Part shown: positions 7,300 to 16,667 of the stretch, one piece after another
How positions within the stretch are numbered: the stretch's first letter is position 1
Layout: every line of letters starts with the position of its first letter
Origin: Phycisphaerae bacterium
GTDB taxonomy: Bacteria > Planctomycetota > Phycisphaerae > UBA1845 > UTPLA1
Reading direction: 5' to 3'
Assembly: GCA_023150615.1 (NCBI GenBank)
Contig: JAKLKO010000009.1
Span: 1 to 64,000, forward strand
Length of the DNA stretch: 64,000 nt
Program-made: the position numbers and the translations under genes
Notes under the pieces: generated by a model
Told to the model about the DNA's origin: nothing
What the model saw: only the letters and a program-made list of their open reading frames with translations
Database searches by the model: none

Positions 7300-10200
7300 C
7301 TATGGACCGATGAGATTCGCGATGAATCCCTGGATATCTCCACCGTTCGCGGCATCGTCCAAGTTGATGTCCGCGACGCAGACCTGCCACTGCGTCCCGC
7401 CGGTGAGGAGCACCGAAACGAACGGGGCAATGTCCGATTCCGTGACGTCGCCATCGGCCGTCAAGTCTCCGGAATGGGGAAAACCAAACGCTAATTCGTC
7501 AATGCCCATGTCTACATAGCAACCCTGCAGGCGCGGTTGACCATCGACGTCGACGTCCCAGCCGATTATTACCGAGTAGTTGGGATTTCCCGCATCGATG
7601 CATGGCGAACCGGCGGTGAGATGGAGATCGTCATCGAGCGTGCCGGGATCCGCATCGGCCCCCGCGGCGTTTGCGAAGAGCGGATCCGCCGAGATGTTAC
7701 CTGTGCCTGGCGCGAGCCCGCCCTCAAGATTGCAATAATTGACAGACACCGAACCGCCTCCGCCGGCGCCGTATTGGGTCGCGAGCGAAATGCCGCCGAG
7801 GTGGGAGTTGCCCCAGAGAATGGAGTCTACCAGGAAAATATTACCGGCGGTGTTTGCATACACAGCGGTGTGATCCTTGCCGTTGACGATCGTGCTGTGT
7901 CGGATCAGTGCCGTGGCGCCCTGTACGTAGAGGGCGTTGCCACTGTGATTGGGCGTTTCGTTTCCGGAGAAGAGGCAATTCGTGATCTGCGCCGTGGTCG
8001 TATCAAAAACGAACATCGCGCCGCCCTGACTACCGGTTCGATTGTTGTAAAACGAGCAGTAATCATAAAGCGAAAAAGCATTTCCGTATTCGGTGAAGAC
8101 CGCGCCGCCGAATCCGCCGGCTTCATTGTCGAGGAAGACACACTGTCGCAGGCTCAAGGGGCTTGAGGCCGCGTAGATGCCGCCACCGTAGGCCGTCGCC
8201 TTGTTCTGGCGCAGCGTGCAGTTGCGAATAATCGGACTGGAATCCGTGACGTACAGGCCGCCGCCCCGGTCATGCGGCGCGGCGTCATCGGCGTTTCCAT
8301 TCAGGATCGTGAAGCCGTCCAGAATGGTGTCGGCGCTCACATCGTGGGCTTGAACCACGTGATAGGAATTGTCCGTATCGAGGCCGACTGCCCCGATGTC
8401 TCCGCTGAGCAGCGTGGGATTCAAGGCGATGTTGCGTTGGGAGGGCGACGTTTCAGAACCGGCGAAACTGCCGTAAAGGGCGACGCCGCTTTGAAGCAGG
8501 AAGGACTCCTCCGGGTCGAGGCCACCGGTGGGCTTGTAGAGCCCCTGGGCGACCCAGATTTCGGTCACGGTCGGCGCTGCCGTCCGTGCAAGGGACGCGG
8601 CGTATTGCAGATCGCGGATGGCGTCGGCCCAAGTCGCGCCCGATTCATAGCCGGAAGCGTCAGCATCAACATAAAGTCTCGAACCGAGCGAGGCCTGTCC
8701 GTATTCGTAGGGGCCGAGATCAATAAGGGGCGTCGAGCCGGTTCCCGTGTCTGGCGCGAGGACATCATTCAGGCGGCGGAGGTATCCGTCATAGTCGTAG
8801 AGGAAGGTCGCGGCCAGGCTGTCATTTCGTCCGGCGTCGTTGCAGGGCGAGCCGGCTGCAAGACGGTAGTTGTCATCCATCGTGCCGAGGATGTTGTCGA
8901 CGCCGTCTGGATCAATAAAAATCGGGTCGGCGGAGAGGTTCCCGACGCCGGGCGGGACGATGCCTTCGACGTTGCAGTGGTCGAAAGTAATGGTGGCGTC
9001 GGGACTGACGCCGTACTGGGCGGCTGCGCCGCCGACGCCGCCGTGGCTGTTGCCCCAGACGATGGAGTTGCGCAGGTTGATGGATCCATTCGCGTTGGCG
9101 AAGAGAGCGGTGTTTTCCCGTCCGGAGGCGATGGTGCAGTTGGTGCACTCTGTGGAGGCGTTATGCGAGTAGATCGCATTGCCGTTGTGGTTGGGGGTTT
9201 CGTTGCGTGAAAAAAGGCAGCCGAACAACTGTGCGGAGCTGTTTTCAAAAATAAACAGCGCGCCGCCCTGGGAGTTGGTGGTGTTTTTCAGGAAGGTGCA
9301 ATGCGTGAACCGCGAGGAGGTGCCGCCGCCTTCGGTGAAGACCGCGCCGCCGAAACCGCCGGCGGCGTTATCTCGCAGCAAACACTTCGTAAGGTCCAAG
9401 GTTGACGAGGTCGCGTAGAGGCCGCCGCCGTAGGCCGTCGCGTAGTTGTTGCGGAAGACGCAATTACGCAGGACGGGCGAGGCGTTGACGCAATACATGC
9501 CCGCGCCGCGGTCGTCTACTCCCGTGCCGTTGGCGTAACCTTCGAGGAATGTGAGTCCGTCGAGCACGGCGGTCGTGTTGACGCCGTTGGCCGTGACGAC
9601 GTGATAGCAGTTGTCGGTCGGATCGTTCGGGTTTCCAATGTTGCCGCTAAGCAGTACGGGATACACGGTCGGATTTCGCTGGGCGAAGGTGGGGTTGCCC
9701 GTGGCCGAAAAACCGCCATAGAGGATGAGGTCGTTCGTCAGCAGATAGGTCGAGGCGCGGTCGGCGCCGGGCGAATAAAGACCGCCGGCGATCCAGATTT
9801 CGCGGATTGCACCGCGCGCGATGCGTTTCGCGGTGAGCGCGTCCTGGAGGTTGTTGTAAGCGTTGGCCCAACTCGCGCCGCCGTTGGCGCAGGAACCGGT
9901 GGGGCGAACATAGCGGATGCCCCCGTCGCAGGCGGGATCGCCGTTGCCATTGCTCAGAAGAATGTCCATGCGATATGGTCCGCCGGGGCCGGCATCCCAT
10001 CGACGGATATTGATCACATACGTTCCCGGAGGCAATGTCACCCATGTGTACTCCGCACCGCTCGGCGAATTGCTGGACGCCTTCACGCAGCCGCCTGTCG
10101 TGAGGATTTTCAATTCAAGGTCCATGTGGATGCTGTATTCCAAAGACACGAAGAGGGTGGCGGTCTGACAGAGCGTGATGCCGTAGTAGTCCTCTGCGTC

Positions 10201-11526
10201 AAGCTGCATGAGCCAGCGGCTGCCGGTCGTGATCGGCGCTGCATCGTCCCTTGAGTTATTGGGTTCAAAGGCGTCATCGGAAGGCGAGACGGGATAAGTC
10301 AGGCAGTTGCGCGAGTTGCGGAAATTGATGATTTCATTGCGATTGCAGCCCGTAAATGTATGGGACGAATTGCTGATTGAATACATGATCGAATTCGGGC
10401 AGTCCGGCACACCTACGCAGGGTCCATCACCATTATCGCAGTGCGTCGCGTTCCAGTTGTGCCCTAATTCATGAGATGTTAATGAGGCTCGAATGGGCAT
10501 CCACTCCGAAGAACGCGACCGGGAAAACGCATAGGCGTCTCCGTCCCAGTCACAGACAGTGCCTGTGCTTGCTCTGCCATCTATAGACGACATATTAGGA
10601 CAACAATTGCAGACGAGATTCGTCAATCCGGTCATGAGGTGAGCGACATCTCGGGGGACCCATTCAAAATCATCGTTCCACTTGTTTCCGAACGCATCGA
10701 GCAAAGAGCATCCATTGTTTCCCGTGTTATACGGATCGGGTTCTCCGTTCCAGACGTGGACGAACGTGATCGAGTAACTGATACCCAGTTCGTAATTGTA
10801 AATCGTGTCGACGAAGTTCATCACGTTCTCAATGTCGGCGACGGTGGCGGTGATGTTGCTGCCGTTGAGGACATAGAACTCCGTGTCCGCGTCGAAGGCG
10901 ATCTGGCATTCGAAGTAGGAACCGACGCGCGGTTCAAGCGTGGGTGCGGGATCAAACTTCCCCTGTGGCGCGACGTCTCGACCGACGGCCGATGCCGCAT
11001 GTTTGTCCTTGGGATCGATCACCCCGCATTGCAATTCAGGCGATGCGCTCAGGTCGTTCGATCGATATACGACGTGGTCACCCGCGGCCGCACGGACCGC
11101 ATCCGGATGCGGCTGCACCCACCACCGTTCCGCATCAGTCAATACCACTTCCGCCGTCAATCTCCCGTCAATGATCGAAGCCGTGACTCGGCTGTCGGGC
11201 AGTCCTTCGACCTCACCGCGATAGGTCGTCACCGGCGGGGTCGGCGCCTCGATCAACCGACCGGCGGTGTCACTGACCATCACCTTGAAGTCTGCGCTGC
11301 GCAGCGAATGCGGGCGCAGCTTCAGACGGCGCGGGGCTCCCGCGAGGGACACATCCACGGACACGTTCGATTCCAGGTCATGTACGACGTGGATTGTCTC
11401 CATCCATGCGGCATGAAGGCCGGCGGGCAGATCAGCCCGTGAAGCGATTTCACCGGCATGGCTTGCATTGAGGGTCAGAAAGGAAACAACAATACAAATC
11501 GCGGCGAGAGGATGGCCCGAGGTCAT
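7300..11526 (-). CDS. Secreted metzincin-like metalloprotease with two beta-helix units and a dockerin tail
   Basis: The 1408-residue product starts at the ATG at 11526 with a signal peptide (hydrophobic run ending SHA, then GEI). Residues about 180-400 hold a zincin domain: H352-E-L-G-H356-N-W-N-A-T-H362-C, then the Met-turn CPNSIMYS. The usual Gly three residues after the second His is Asn here. A pre-peptidase-like beta domain follows. Two tandem units of about 370 residues come next, each opening with a YVRP/YVDAD strand and GASW/GATWADA motif and each holding RNC, GGGLY/GGGIY and GGFGGAVFTE turns of a right-handed beta-helix. The chain ends in a weak dockerin, GDLTADGDVTESD and a degenerate second repeat. 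It probably acts outside the cell on proteins or polymers. Confidence 0.88.
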   Translation of the reverse strand: MTSGHPLAAICIVVSFLTLNASHAGEIASRADLPAGLHAAWMETIHVVHDLESNVSVDVSLAGAPRRLKLRPHSLRSADFKVMVSDTAGRLIEAPTPPVTTYRGEVEGLPDSRVTASIIDGRLTAEVVLTDAERWWVQPHPDAVRAAAGDHVVYRSNDLSASPELQCGVIDPKDKHAASAVGRDVAPQGKFDPAPTLEPRVGSYFECQIAFDADTEFYVLNGSNITATVADIENVMNFVDTIYNYELGISYSITFVHVWNGEPDPYNTGNNGCSLLDAFGNKWNDDFEWVPRDVAHLMTGLTNLVCNCCPNMSSIDGRASTGTVCDWDGDAYAFSRSRSSEWMPIRASLTSHELGHNWNATHCDNGDGPCVGVPDCPNSIMYSISNSSHTFTGCNRNEIINFRNSRNCLTYPVSPSDDAFEPNNSRDDAAPITTGSRWLMQLDAEDYYGITLCQTATLFVSLEYSIHMDLELKILTTGGCVKASSNSPSGAEYTWVTLPPGTYVINIRRWDAGPGGPYRMDILLSNGNGDPACDGGIRYVRPTGSCANGGASWANAYNNLQDALTAKRIARGAIREIWIAGGLYSPGADRASTYLLTNDLILYGGFSATGNPTFAQRNPTVYPVLLSGNIGNPNDPTDNCYHVVTANGVNTTAVLDGLTFLEGYANGTGVDDRGAGMYCVNASPVLRNCVFRNNYATAYGGGLYATSSTLDLTKCLLRDNAAGGFGGAVFTEGGGTSSRFTHCTFLKNTTNSQGGALFIFENSSAQLFGCLFSRNETPNHNGNAIYSHNASTECTNCTIASGRENTALFANANGSINLRNSIVWGNSHGGVGGAAAQYGVSPDATITFDHCNVEGIVPPGVGNLSADPIFIDPDGVDNILGTMDDNYRLAAGSPCNDAGRNDSLAATFLYDYDGYLRRLNDVLAPDTGTGSTPLIDLGPYEYGQASLGSRLYVDADASGYESGATWADAIRDLQYAASLARTAAPTVTEIWVAQGLYKPTGGLDPEESFLLQSGVALYGSFAGSETSPSQRNIALNPTLLSGDIGAVGLDTDNSYHVVQAHDVSADTILDGFTILNGNADDAAPHDRGGGLYVTDSSPIIRNCTLRQNKATAYGGGIYAASSPLSLRQCVFLDNEAGGFGGAVFTEYGNAFSLYDYCSFYNNRTGSQGGAMFVFDTTTAQITNCLFSGNETPNHSGNALYVQGATALIRHSTIVNGKDHTAVYANTAGNIFLVDSILWGNSHLGGISLATQYGAGGGGSVSVNYCNLEGGLAPGTGNISADPLFANAAGADADPGTLDDDLHLTAGSPCIDAGNPNYSVIIGWDVDVDGQPRLQGCYVDMGIDELAFGFPHSGDLTADGDVTESDIAPFVSVLLTGGTQWQVCVADINLDDAANGGDIQGFIANLIGP

Positions 11527-11563
11527 GGAAGACTCCGTGTAATGGTTCGGCCTGAATTGGAGA

Positions 11564-11582
11564 GTAAGGTCACGCACCTTAC
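11564..11582. promoter_or_regulatory. Inverted repeat upstream of the metalloprotease gene
   Basis: GTAAGGT and ACCTTAC are perfect 7-bp arms around CACGC, 37 bp before the start codon of the minus-strand metalloprotease gene. It could be an operator or a hairpin in the 5' untranslated RNA. The rest of 11583-11794 shows no gene I can support. Confidence 0.4.
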
Positions 11583-11794
11583 AGAACCTCCGCCGTTCGA
11601 GGCTTGCGTTCGTTGAGGCATGGGGGAATGCTCCGAATCGTGAGGGTATGGGGCAGCGTTGCGGCCGCCCCGGGGCCATTCGTCGCACACCCGGCCGACT
11701 ATCCCTGGCGAGTTAGACGCCTCCGGAGCCCGCTTCCGTTTCACCGGCTGAATGCCATTATCCCGCTCCGATATCCTGGATACAAGCGTATTCC

Positions 11795-12423
11795 TTGCGA
11801 CGGCCGGCCGCCGGTCAAGGGTCGCAAGCTGCCCTCGCCAGGGACCCGGGCCATGCGGAAGAATCAGGACTGGCGGGGGACGACCGTGGACTGGTACGGC
11901 GGCGGACGTCGCCGCGTCTGTCTGCTGAGCGACACCGGGCGGCGGTACAACAAGGGCCGGGCCGTGCCGATCCGCTGGGTGATGGTCTTGGACGTGGACG
12001 AAACGCATCGCGACGACTGCGTCTTCACCACCGACGTGTCGTTGTCACCCGAGCAGATCGTGAGCTTGTACACGCGTCGCTGGTCCATCGAGGTCACGTT
12101 CCAGGAGGTTCGCGCCCACCTGGGCTTCGAGACCACGCGGCAATGGGCCAAGCCGTCGGTGCTGCGAATGGCTCCGTGCCTGCCGGGGCTGTTCACGGTG
12201 ATCAGTCTGGCGTTCGACATTCATCTGCGTCGTCACAAAGTTCGCCCGGCCGCGGCCGCGTGGTACGAGAAGCAGGCCCTGACGTTCAGCGACGCCATCC
12301 GCCATCCATCAGCAATTGTGGCGCGAAACGATTTTCGGGAACGCCACATTCGATCGGCATATCACAAAACCCTCGCGCCCGATGCGGACGCTGTCTTTCG
12401 ACACCCTTGCCCGCGCCGCTTGA
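11795..12423 (+). pseudogene. Broken IS transposase (DDE superfamily, IS701-like group)
   Basis: This is the C-terminal half of a transposase. Recognisable blocks are GRPPVKGRKLP, DWYGGGRRRVCLLS, VPIRWVMVLD, the catalytic-region YTRRWSIEVTFQEVRAHLGF with its conserved Glu, TTRQWAKPSVLR, and the hydrophobic LPGLFTVISLAF. Homology appears abruptly at about 11795, so the N-terminal part and catalytic aspartates are missing. Near 12303-12309 the frame shifts: QQLWRETIFGNATFDRHITK continues in the next frame to a TGA at 12421-12423, as expected for the family end. The open frame that runs past this point to 12680 is a shift artefact. No terminal inverted repeats or target duplication could be seen, so this element is dead. 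Confidence 0.8.
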
Positions 12424-12570
12424 CGCCCGCAGAATGGCAAGAGTCGAGGATAGGACGTGGATTCAACCTGCACGAGAGCCGTGCACGTGGTGAGACGCAG
12501 ATCATCGCTGTAGGACGAGGACTCTCCTTGTCCACTCACGATTTGTGCGCACGCCGATCGACGACTCCGC

Positions 12571-12819
12571 TCAGCCGAAGGTCACGAGGTACGCCGCGGT
12601 CGCAAGCGACGCGGCCGTCGCGATCGCGGCGAACCATGCGAACACGCGATCGCGCGCGCTGCGCATCGCCGAGACAGTAGCCCACAGCGAGGCCGGGACT
12701 CCGATAAGAAAGATGCTCGGCCCGAGCATCGCAAGGGGATGGCCTCAGCAGAAGACCTTCACCAATGCGGCACCGACCGCCGGCGCGGGCGCGATGAGCG
12801 TGGCGAGCTTTCCGGTCAT
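12571..12819 (-). CDS. Small membrane protein with in-frame TGA: candidate selenoprotein or nonsense mutant
   Basis: From the ATG at 12819, with a GGGGAG ribosome-binding site 8 bases ahead, the frame reads MTGKLATLIAPAPAVGAALV-KVFC, then TGA at 12745-12747 (codon 25). It continues GHPLAMLGPSIFLIGVPASL and beyond to a TGA at 12571-12573. If TGA is read through, the product is 82 residues with three hydrophobic segments. Codons on both sides of the TGA have the high third-position GC of the neighbours, so both halves look coding. The TGA follows a Cys, giving a possible Cys-Sec pair at the membrane border, loosely like the CC motif of MerT-type small transporters. A strong hairpin follows at the spacing expected of a bacterial SECIS. 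A simple TGC-to-TGA mutation or sequencing error is the alternative. Confidence 0.45.
12712..12730 (-). promoter_or_regulatory. SECIS-like hairpin downstream of in-frame TGA
   Basis: On the minus strand GATGCTCG-GGC-CGAGCATC forms an 8-bp perfect stem with a 3-base loop. It begins 14 bases after the TGA, with the loop 22 bases after it and a G at the first loop position. As I recall the bacterial SECIS model, the loop lies about 16-37 bases from the UGA with a G among its first two bases, and this hairpin fits. The function is unproven. Confidence 0.4.
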
Positions 12820-12975
12820 GTCGAACTCCCCTGGTGATTGCGCTCCAGAGAATGGTACGCCCGGCGGCGGTCGTGGTGGGATCGAATCGGTCAACGCGCC
12901 TGGCGCGTCGTCCGGGTTTTGCCTTGAAACCGCCCGATGGCGGTGCGCCGGCCCGCCAGCAGGACGGCGCGCGGA

Positions 12976-13590
12976 CTAGCGCGGCGGCGTCGCGCCGGCC
13001 TCCGGCGCCTGTTCGGGATGCGTCGCGTCCTCATGCTCCTCGTACAGCGTGCGGGCGCGCGACAGGTCGTTGTAATCGGGCGGTTCGTCCGTCGGCCGCG
13101 CATACCGCGCATCGTGATCGTAGCCGAGCAGGCCCTTGTCGAGCCGGCCATTGCTCGCCATCAGGCAACCCGGCGGCTGCGCGACGGCCGAGAACGGCAG
13201 GCCGAACAGGTTCAGCATCCAGCGGCCCGGCCCGTAGCCGATGTGCAGGTAGTCCGCGCCGTTCCACGCGAACTCGTTGTCGGGCGCGTCGCGGTCGGCC
13301 GGATCGGTGACGCCGTTGCCCTTGTCGACGAACGGGTCTTCGAACCAGATGGGCCAGTGCGTCACGGTCCCGTTCTCGTGGCGGACGTCGCTGGCGCGCC
13401 AGTGGCGTTGGGCCATCGCCGGCGCGCGGGTGTCGGACGAGAGATACGCGTCCGCCGACGGCGTGGTCATCAGCGGTCGCGAGTACGCCGCCGAGTCCTT
13501 GAACGGGTTGTTGAGTTGTGCGCAGCCGGCGGCGACGCCCGCGATGGCCGCAAAGATCAGACTAGACTTCGCTCGAAGCTTCGATGGCAT
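12976..13590 (-). CDS. Lipoprotein of unknown function
   Basis: The 204-residue product starts at 13590 with a lipoprotein signal: hydrophobic [12 protein letters not shown], then Cys23, the probable lipidation site. The mature part is hydrophilic and rich in Trp, Tyr and Pro ([28 protein letters not shown]). The tail ([20 protein letters not shown]) is acidic and probably disordered. I do not recognise a domain. The first 29 bp overlap the end of guaB, so the two are probably transcribed together. The protein likely sits on a membrane facing the periplasm. Confidence 0.75.
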   Translation of the reverse strand: MPSKLRAKSSLIFAAIAGVAAGCAQLNNPFKDSAAYSRPLMTTPSADAYLSSDTRAPAMAQRHWRASDVRHENGTVTHWPIWFEDPFVDKGNGVTDPADRDAPDNEFAWNGADYLHIGYGPGRWMLNLFGLPFSAVAQPPGCLMASNGRLDKGLLGYDHDARYARPTDEPPDYNDLSRARTLYEEHEDATHPEQAPEAGATPPR

Positions 13591-15037
13591 AATTCGGAGA
13601 TTCCCTCGTAATGGCGATGTCGTGCGGGTGCGACTCGACGACGCTGGCCGGGGAGACCCGGATGAATCGCGCATCGCGCCGCAGGTCTTCGATGGTCCGC
13701 GCGCCGCAGTAGCCCATGCCCGATCGCAGTCCGCCCACGAACTGGTACGCCAGTTCCGACAGCCGACCGCGATAGGGCACGCGGCCCTCGACGCCCTCCG
13801 GCACCAGCTTGTCCCGCTGGTTTTCGAGACCTTTCTGTCCATATCGGTCGGCGTTGCCGCCGAACATTGCCCCAAGTGAGCCCATGCCGCGATATTCCTT
13901 GAAACGGCGGCCCTTCCAGATAATCACGTGCCCGGGCGATTCATCCAGCCCGGCAAAGAGCGAGCCGATCATGACGCTGCTCGCGCCGGCCGCCAGGGCC
14001 TTGGTGATGTCGCCCGACAGGCGGATGCCGCCGTCCGCGATGACCGGCACGTCGGCGGGCATGGCCGCGGCGACGGCGTTGAGAATGGCCGTGATCTGCG
14101 GCACGCCGACGCCGGAAACGACGCGCGTCGTGCAGATCGACCCCGGTCCGATGCCGACCTTCACTGCGTCCGCGCCGGCGTCGATCAAGTCGGCCGCGCC
14201 CTCGGTCGTGCCGACGTTTCCGGCGATGATGTCGATGTCGTAGCGCTTGCGGACGTTGCGGACCGTTTCGAGTACGTTTTCGGAATGCCCGTGTGCCGAG
14301 TCGACCACGATGCAATCCACGTCGCTGCGGATCAGGGCGTCGACGCGCTCATAGTCCAGCGCGCCGGCGGCCGCGCCGACGCGGAGTCGTCCGCGGTGGT
14401 CCTTGCAACGACTCGGGTACTGCCGGCTCTTGTCGATGTCGCGCATGGTGATCAGGCCGCACAGCTTTCCGTAGCCGTCGACGAGCAGGAGCTTTTCGAC
14501 CTTGTGCTTCTGCAGGATCGTCTCGGCCTCGTCGAGCGTCGTGTGGGGTCGCGCCGTCACCAGGTTTTCGCGAGTCATGACCTCGCGCACCGGTTTCGAT
14601 TGGGATTCGAGGAACTTGAGGTCGCGGCGAGTGATAATGCCGACGAGCGTGCCCTCCGGCGTCGTCACCGGAACGCCGGAGATGTTCTGAAGCGCCATCA
14701 GCTCGGCCACGCGGCCGACCGGCTCGTCCGGCCGTACGGTGATGGGATCGAGGATGACGCCGTTCTCGCTGCGCTTGACCTTCTCCACCTCGCGGCACTG
14801 GGCCTCGATCGTCAGGTTGCGATGGATGATGCCGATGCCGCCTTCCTGCGCGAGGGCGATGGCGAGGCTGGCTTCCGTGACCGTGTCCATCGGCGCCGAG
14901 ATGAGCGGGATGTTGAGCTGAATGTTGCGCGTGAGTCGCGTGCGGACGTCGACGTCGCGCGGCGTGACCGCGCTGCGTGCCGGAAGGAGCAGGACGTCAT
15001 CGAAGGTGATGCCGTCGCCGACGATCTTGGAATCCAT
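13562..15037 (-). CDS. guaB: Inosine-5'-monophosphate dehydrogenase
   Basis: IMPDH oxidises IMP to XMP with NAD+, the first committed step of GMP synthesis, in the cytoplasm. The 491-residue product has the full layout. The N-terminal part of the barrel has [16 protein letters not shown] and [10 protein letters not shown]. Two CBS domains lie at about residues 93-205 ([30 protein letters not shown]). The catalytic loop GPGSICTTR has the active Cys near residue 302, and the flap is ADRYGQ. The C-terminal [22 protein letters not shown] is typical. The length is normal. The ATG at 15037 begins MDSKIVGDG, as in homologues. Confidence 0.98.
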   Translation of the reverse strand: MDSKIVGDGITFDDVLLLPARSAVTPRDVDVRTRLTRNIQLNIPLISAPMDTVTEASLAIALAQEGGIGIIHRNLTIEAQCREVEKVKRSENGVILDPITVRPDEPVGRVAELMALQNISGVPVTTPEGTLVGIITRRDLKFLESQSKPVREVMTRENLVTARPHTTLDEAETILQKHKVEKLLLVDGYGKLCGLITMRDIDKSRQYPSRCKDHRGRLRVGAAAGALDYERVDALIRSDVDCIVVDSAHGHSENVLETVRNVRKRYDIDIIAGNVGTTEGAADLIDAGADAVKVGIGPGSICTTRVVSGVGVPQITAILNAVAAAMPADVPVIADGGIRLSGDITKALAAGASSVMIGSLFAGLDESPGHVIIWKGRRFKEYRGMGSLGAMFGGNADRYGQKGLENQRDKLVPEGVEGRVPYRGRLSELAYQFVGGLRSGMGYCGARTIEDLRRDARFIRVSPASVVESHPHDIAITRESPNYAIEASSEV

Positions 15038-15210
15038 GGGGCGACCCTCGTGGGTACGAGAATCGCGGCGATTATCCGCATCGCGGCGGGCGCGGTCAAG
15101 GGCGGCCGTCGCGTCGGTCGCGGGTGGTGGACTAGAATGTCGATCGGCGCGCCATCCCGCGATGCACGGCGCATGGTGCGCCGCGAGGCGTCGAGAGGAG
15201 GGTGATCAAG

Positions 15211-16560
15211 ATGTCGCGCAGCCTGTGCGCCTTGTGCGCTGCCGGACTTGCCGTCGCGCGGTTCGCCGGACCGGCGTTCGCACAGACCGTTCCGGCCGGC
15301 TACGTGGTCTCGAACTTCTCGTTCAACTTCTCCTCGCCGACGACCATGGCGTTTCTCGGCCCGAACGACTTCCTCGTGCTCGAGAAGAACACCGGTCAGG
15401 TGAAGCGGGTGCAGTCGCCCGGGCCGGTCATCACGACGGTCCTGACGCTCACGGTCGAGACCGCCAGCGAACGCGGCCTGCTCGGCATCGCGCGGCATCC
15501 GGACTTCTCGAGCAACGGCTACGTCTATCTGTATTACACAAACCCCTCGCCGCTCGAAAACCGCATCGAGCGTTACGTCTGGAACGGCTCCACGCTGGTC
15601 TTCAACGCCAGCATTGCGACGCTGCCCGCCACGCCCGGCCCGAATCACAACGGCGGCATCATCCTCTTCGGCCCGGACGGAAAGCTCTACGCCGTCATCG
15701 GCGATCTGAATCGCAACGATCTGACGGAGAACTTCGAGGCAACCGTCCTGTCCGACACGGCGGTGATCTTGCGGCTCAATGACGACGGAACCGCGCCCGG
15801 CGACAACCCGTTGACCGATCCGGGTTGGGAGCGATTCTACGCCTACGGCATTCGCAACTCGTTCGGTCTCGGATTCGATCACAAGACCAACGTGCTCTGG
15901 GATACGGAGAACGGTCCGACGAGCTTCGACGAAATCAACCGGGTGCTGCCGGGGTTGAACAGCGGCTGGGAAGACCTCATGGGGCCGGACAGCCTCGATC
16001 CGCAGGGCGTCGGCGACCTGGTCATGGTCACGGGCGCGCACTACTCCGACCCCGAGTTCAGTTGGCAGACGCCCGTCGCCCCCACCGCCATCCGCTTCCT
16101 CGACAGTTGCCGCTGGCCGGCGTCGCTGCGGGATGATTGCTTCGCGGCGGATGCCCTGAACGGCCGCCTCTATCGCTTCGAGCTGAACGCCAACCGCGAT
16201 GCATTCGTCCTCAGCGCGCCGCTGAACGACCTGGTGGCCAACACCGGCGACGACCAGTCCTCCATCATCTGGGGTTCCGGCTTCGGCCGCCTGACCGACA
16301 TCCAGATCGGCCCCGACGGATACCTCTACCTCGTCTCGAACGGATTCAACACGATCTACAAGGTCCGACCGCAGTTCCCGATGGGTGACATCAACCGCGA
16401 TGGAATCGTGAACGACACCGACCGGCTGCGGTTCATCAATCTGCTGCTCGCGCTGTCGACCGATCCCATGGAGATTGCTCAGGGCGACTTCGACGGAAAC
16501 GGCGTCGTGAACGGGCAGGATACGCCGTGCTTCCTGGAGTCGCTGTTCCTCGCGCCGTAG
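15211..16560 (+). CDS. Secreted PQQ-type sugar dehydrogenase-like beta-propeller with dockerin tail
   Basis: The 449-residue product starts at the ATG at 15211, which sits nine bases after a GAGGAGGG ribosome-binding site; a GTG at 15202 lies inside that site. The signal peptide ends AFA-Q. The body is a six-bladed propeller of the glucose/sorbosone dehydrogenase type: ERGLLGIARHPDF, PNHNGGIILFGPDGKLY, YAYGIRNSFGLGFD, WDTENGPTSFDEIN and GRLTDIQIGPDGYLYLVS. Known members use PQQ to oxidise sugars, but many close relatives lack proven activity. Residues from about 390 on are two dockerin repeats, GDINRDGIVNDTD and GDFDGNGVVNGQD. It is probably exported and calcium-bound. Confidence 0.88.
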   Translation: MSRSLCALCAAGLAVARFAGPAFAQTVPAGYVVSNFSFNFSSPTTMAFLGPNDFLVLEKNTGQVKRVQSPGPVITTVLTLTVETASERGLLGIARHPDFSSNGYVYLYYTNPSPLENRIERYVWNGSTLVFNASIATLPATPGPNHNGGIILFGPDGKLYAVIGDLNRNDLTENFEATVLSDTAVILRLNDDGTAPGDNPLTDPGWERFYAYGIRNSFGLGFDHKTNVLWDTENGPTSFDEINRVLPGLNSGWEDLMGPDSLDPQGVGDLVMVTGAHYSDPEFSWQTPVAPTAIRFLDSCRWPASLRDDCFAADALNGRLYRFELNANRDAFVLSAPLNDLVANTGDDQSSIIWGSGFGRLTDIQIGPDGYLYLVSNGFNTIYKVRPQFPMGDINRDGIVNDTDRLRFINLLLALSTDPMEIAQGDFDGNGVVNGQDTPCFLESLFLAP

Positions 16561-16667
16561 CGGCGCACGCCCGCGGCCGGGAGTCCATCCGCCGCGACGA
16601 CGGCGGTCCTCCGCGCCACGGAGCGCATCCCCTATATTCCCCGGCTCGACATCGCCGGAGAAAGTTC

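Noticed and set aside
15133..15138. TAGAAT as a -10 box ahead of the 15211 gene
   Set aside because: No matching -35 box at 16-18 bp; too weak to list.
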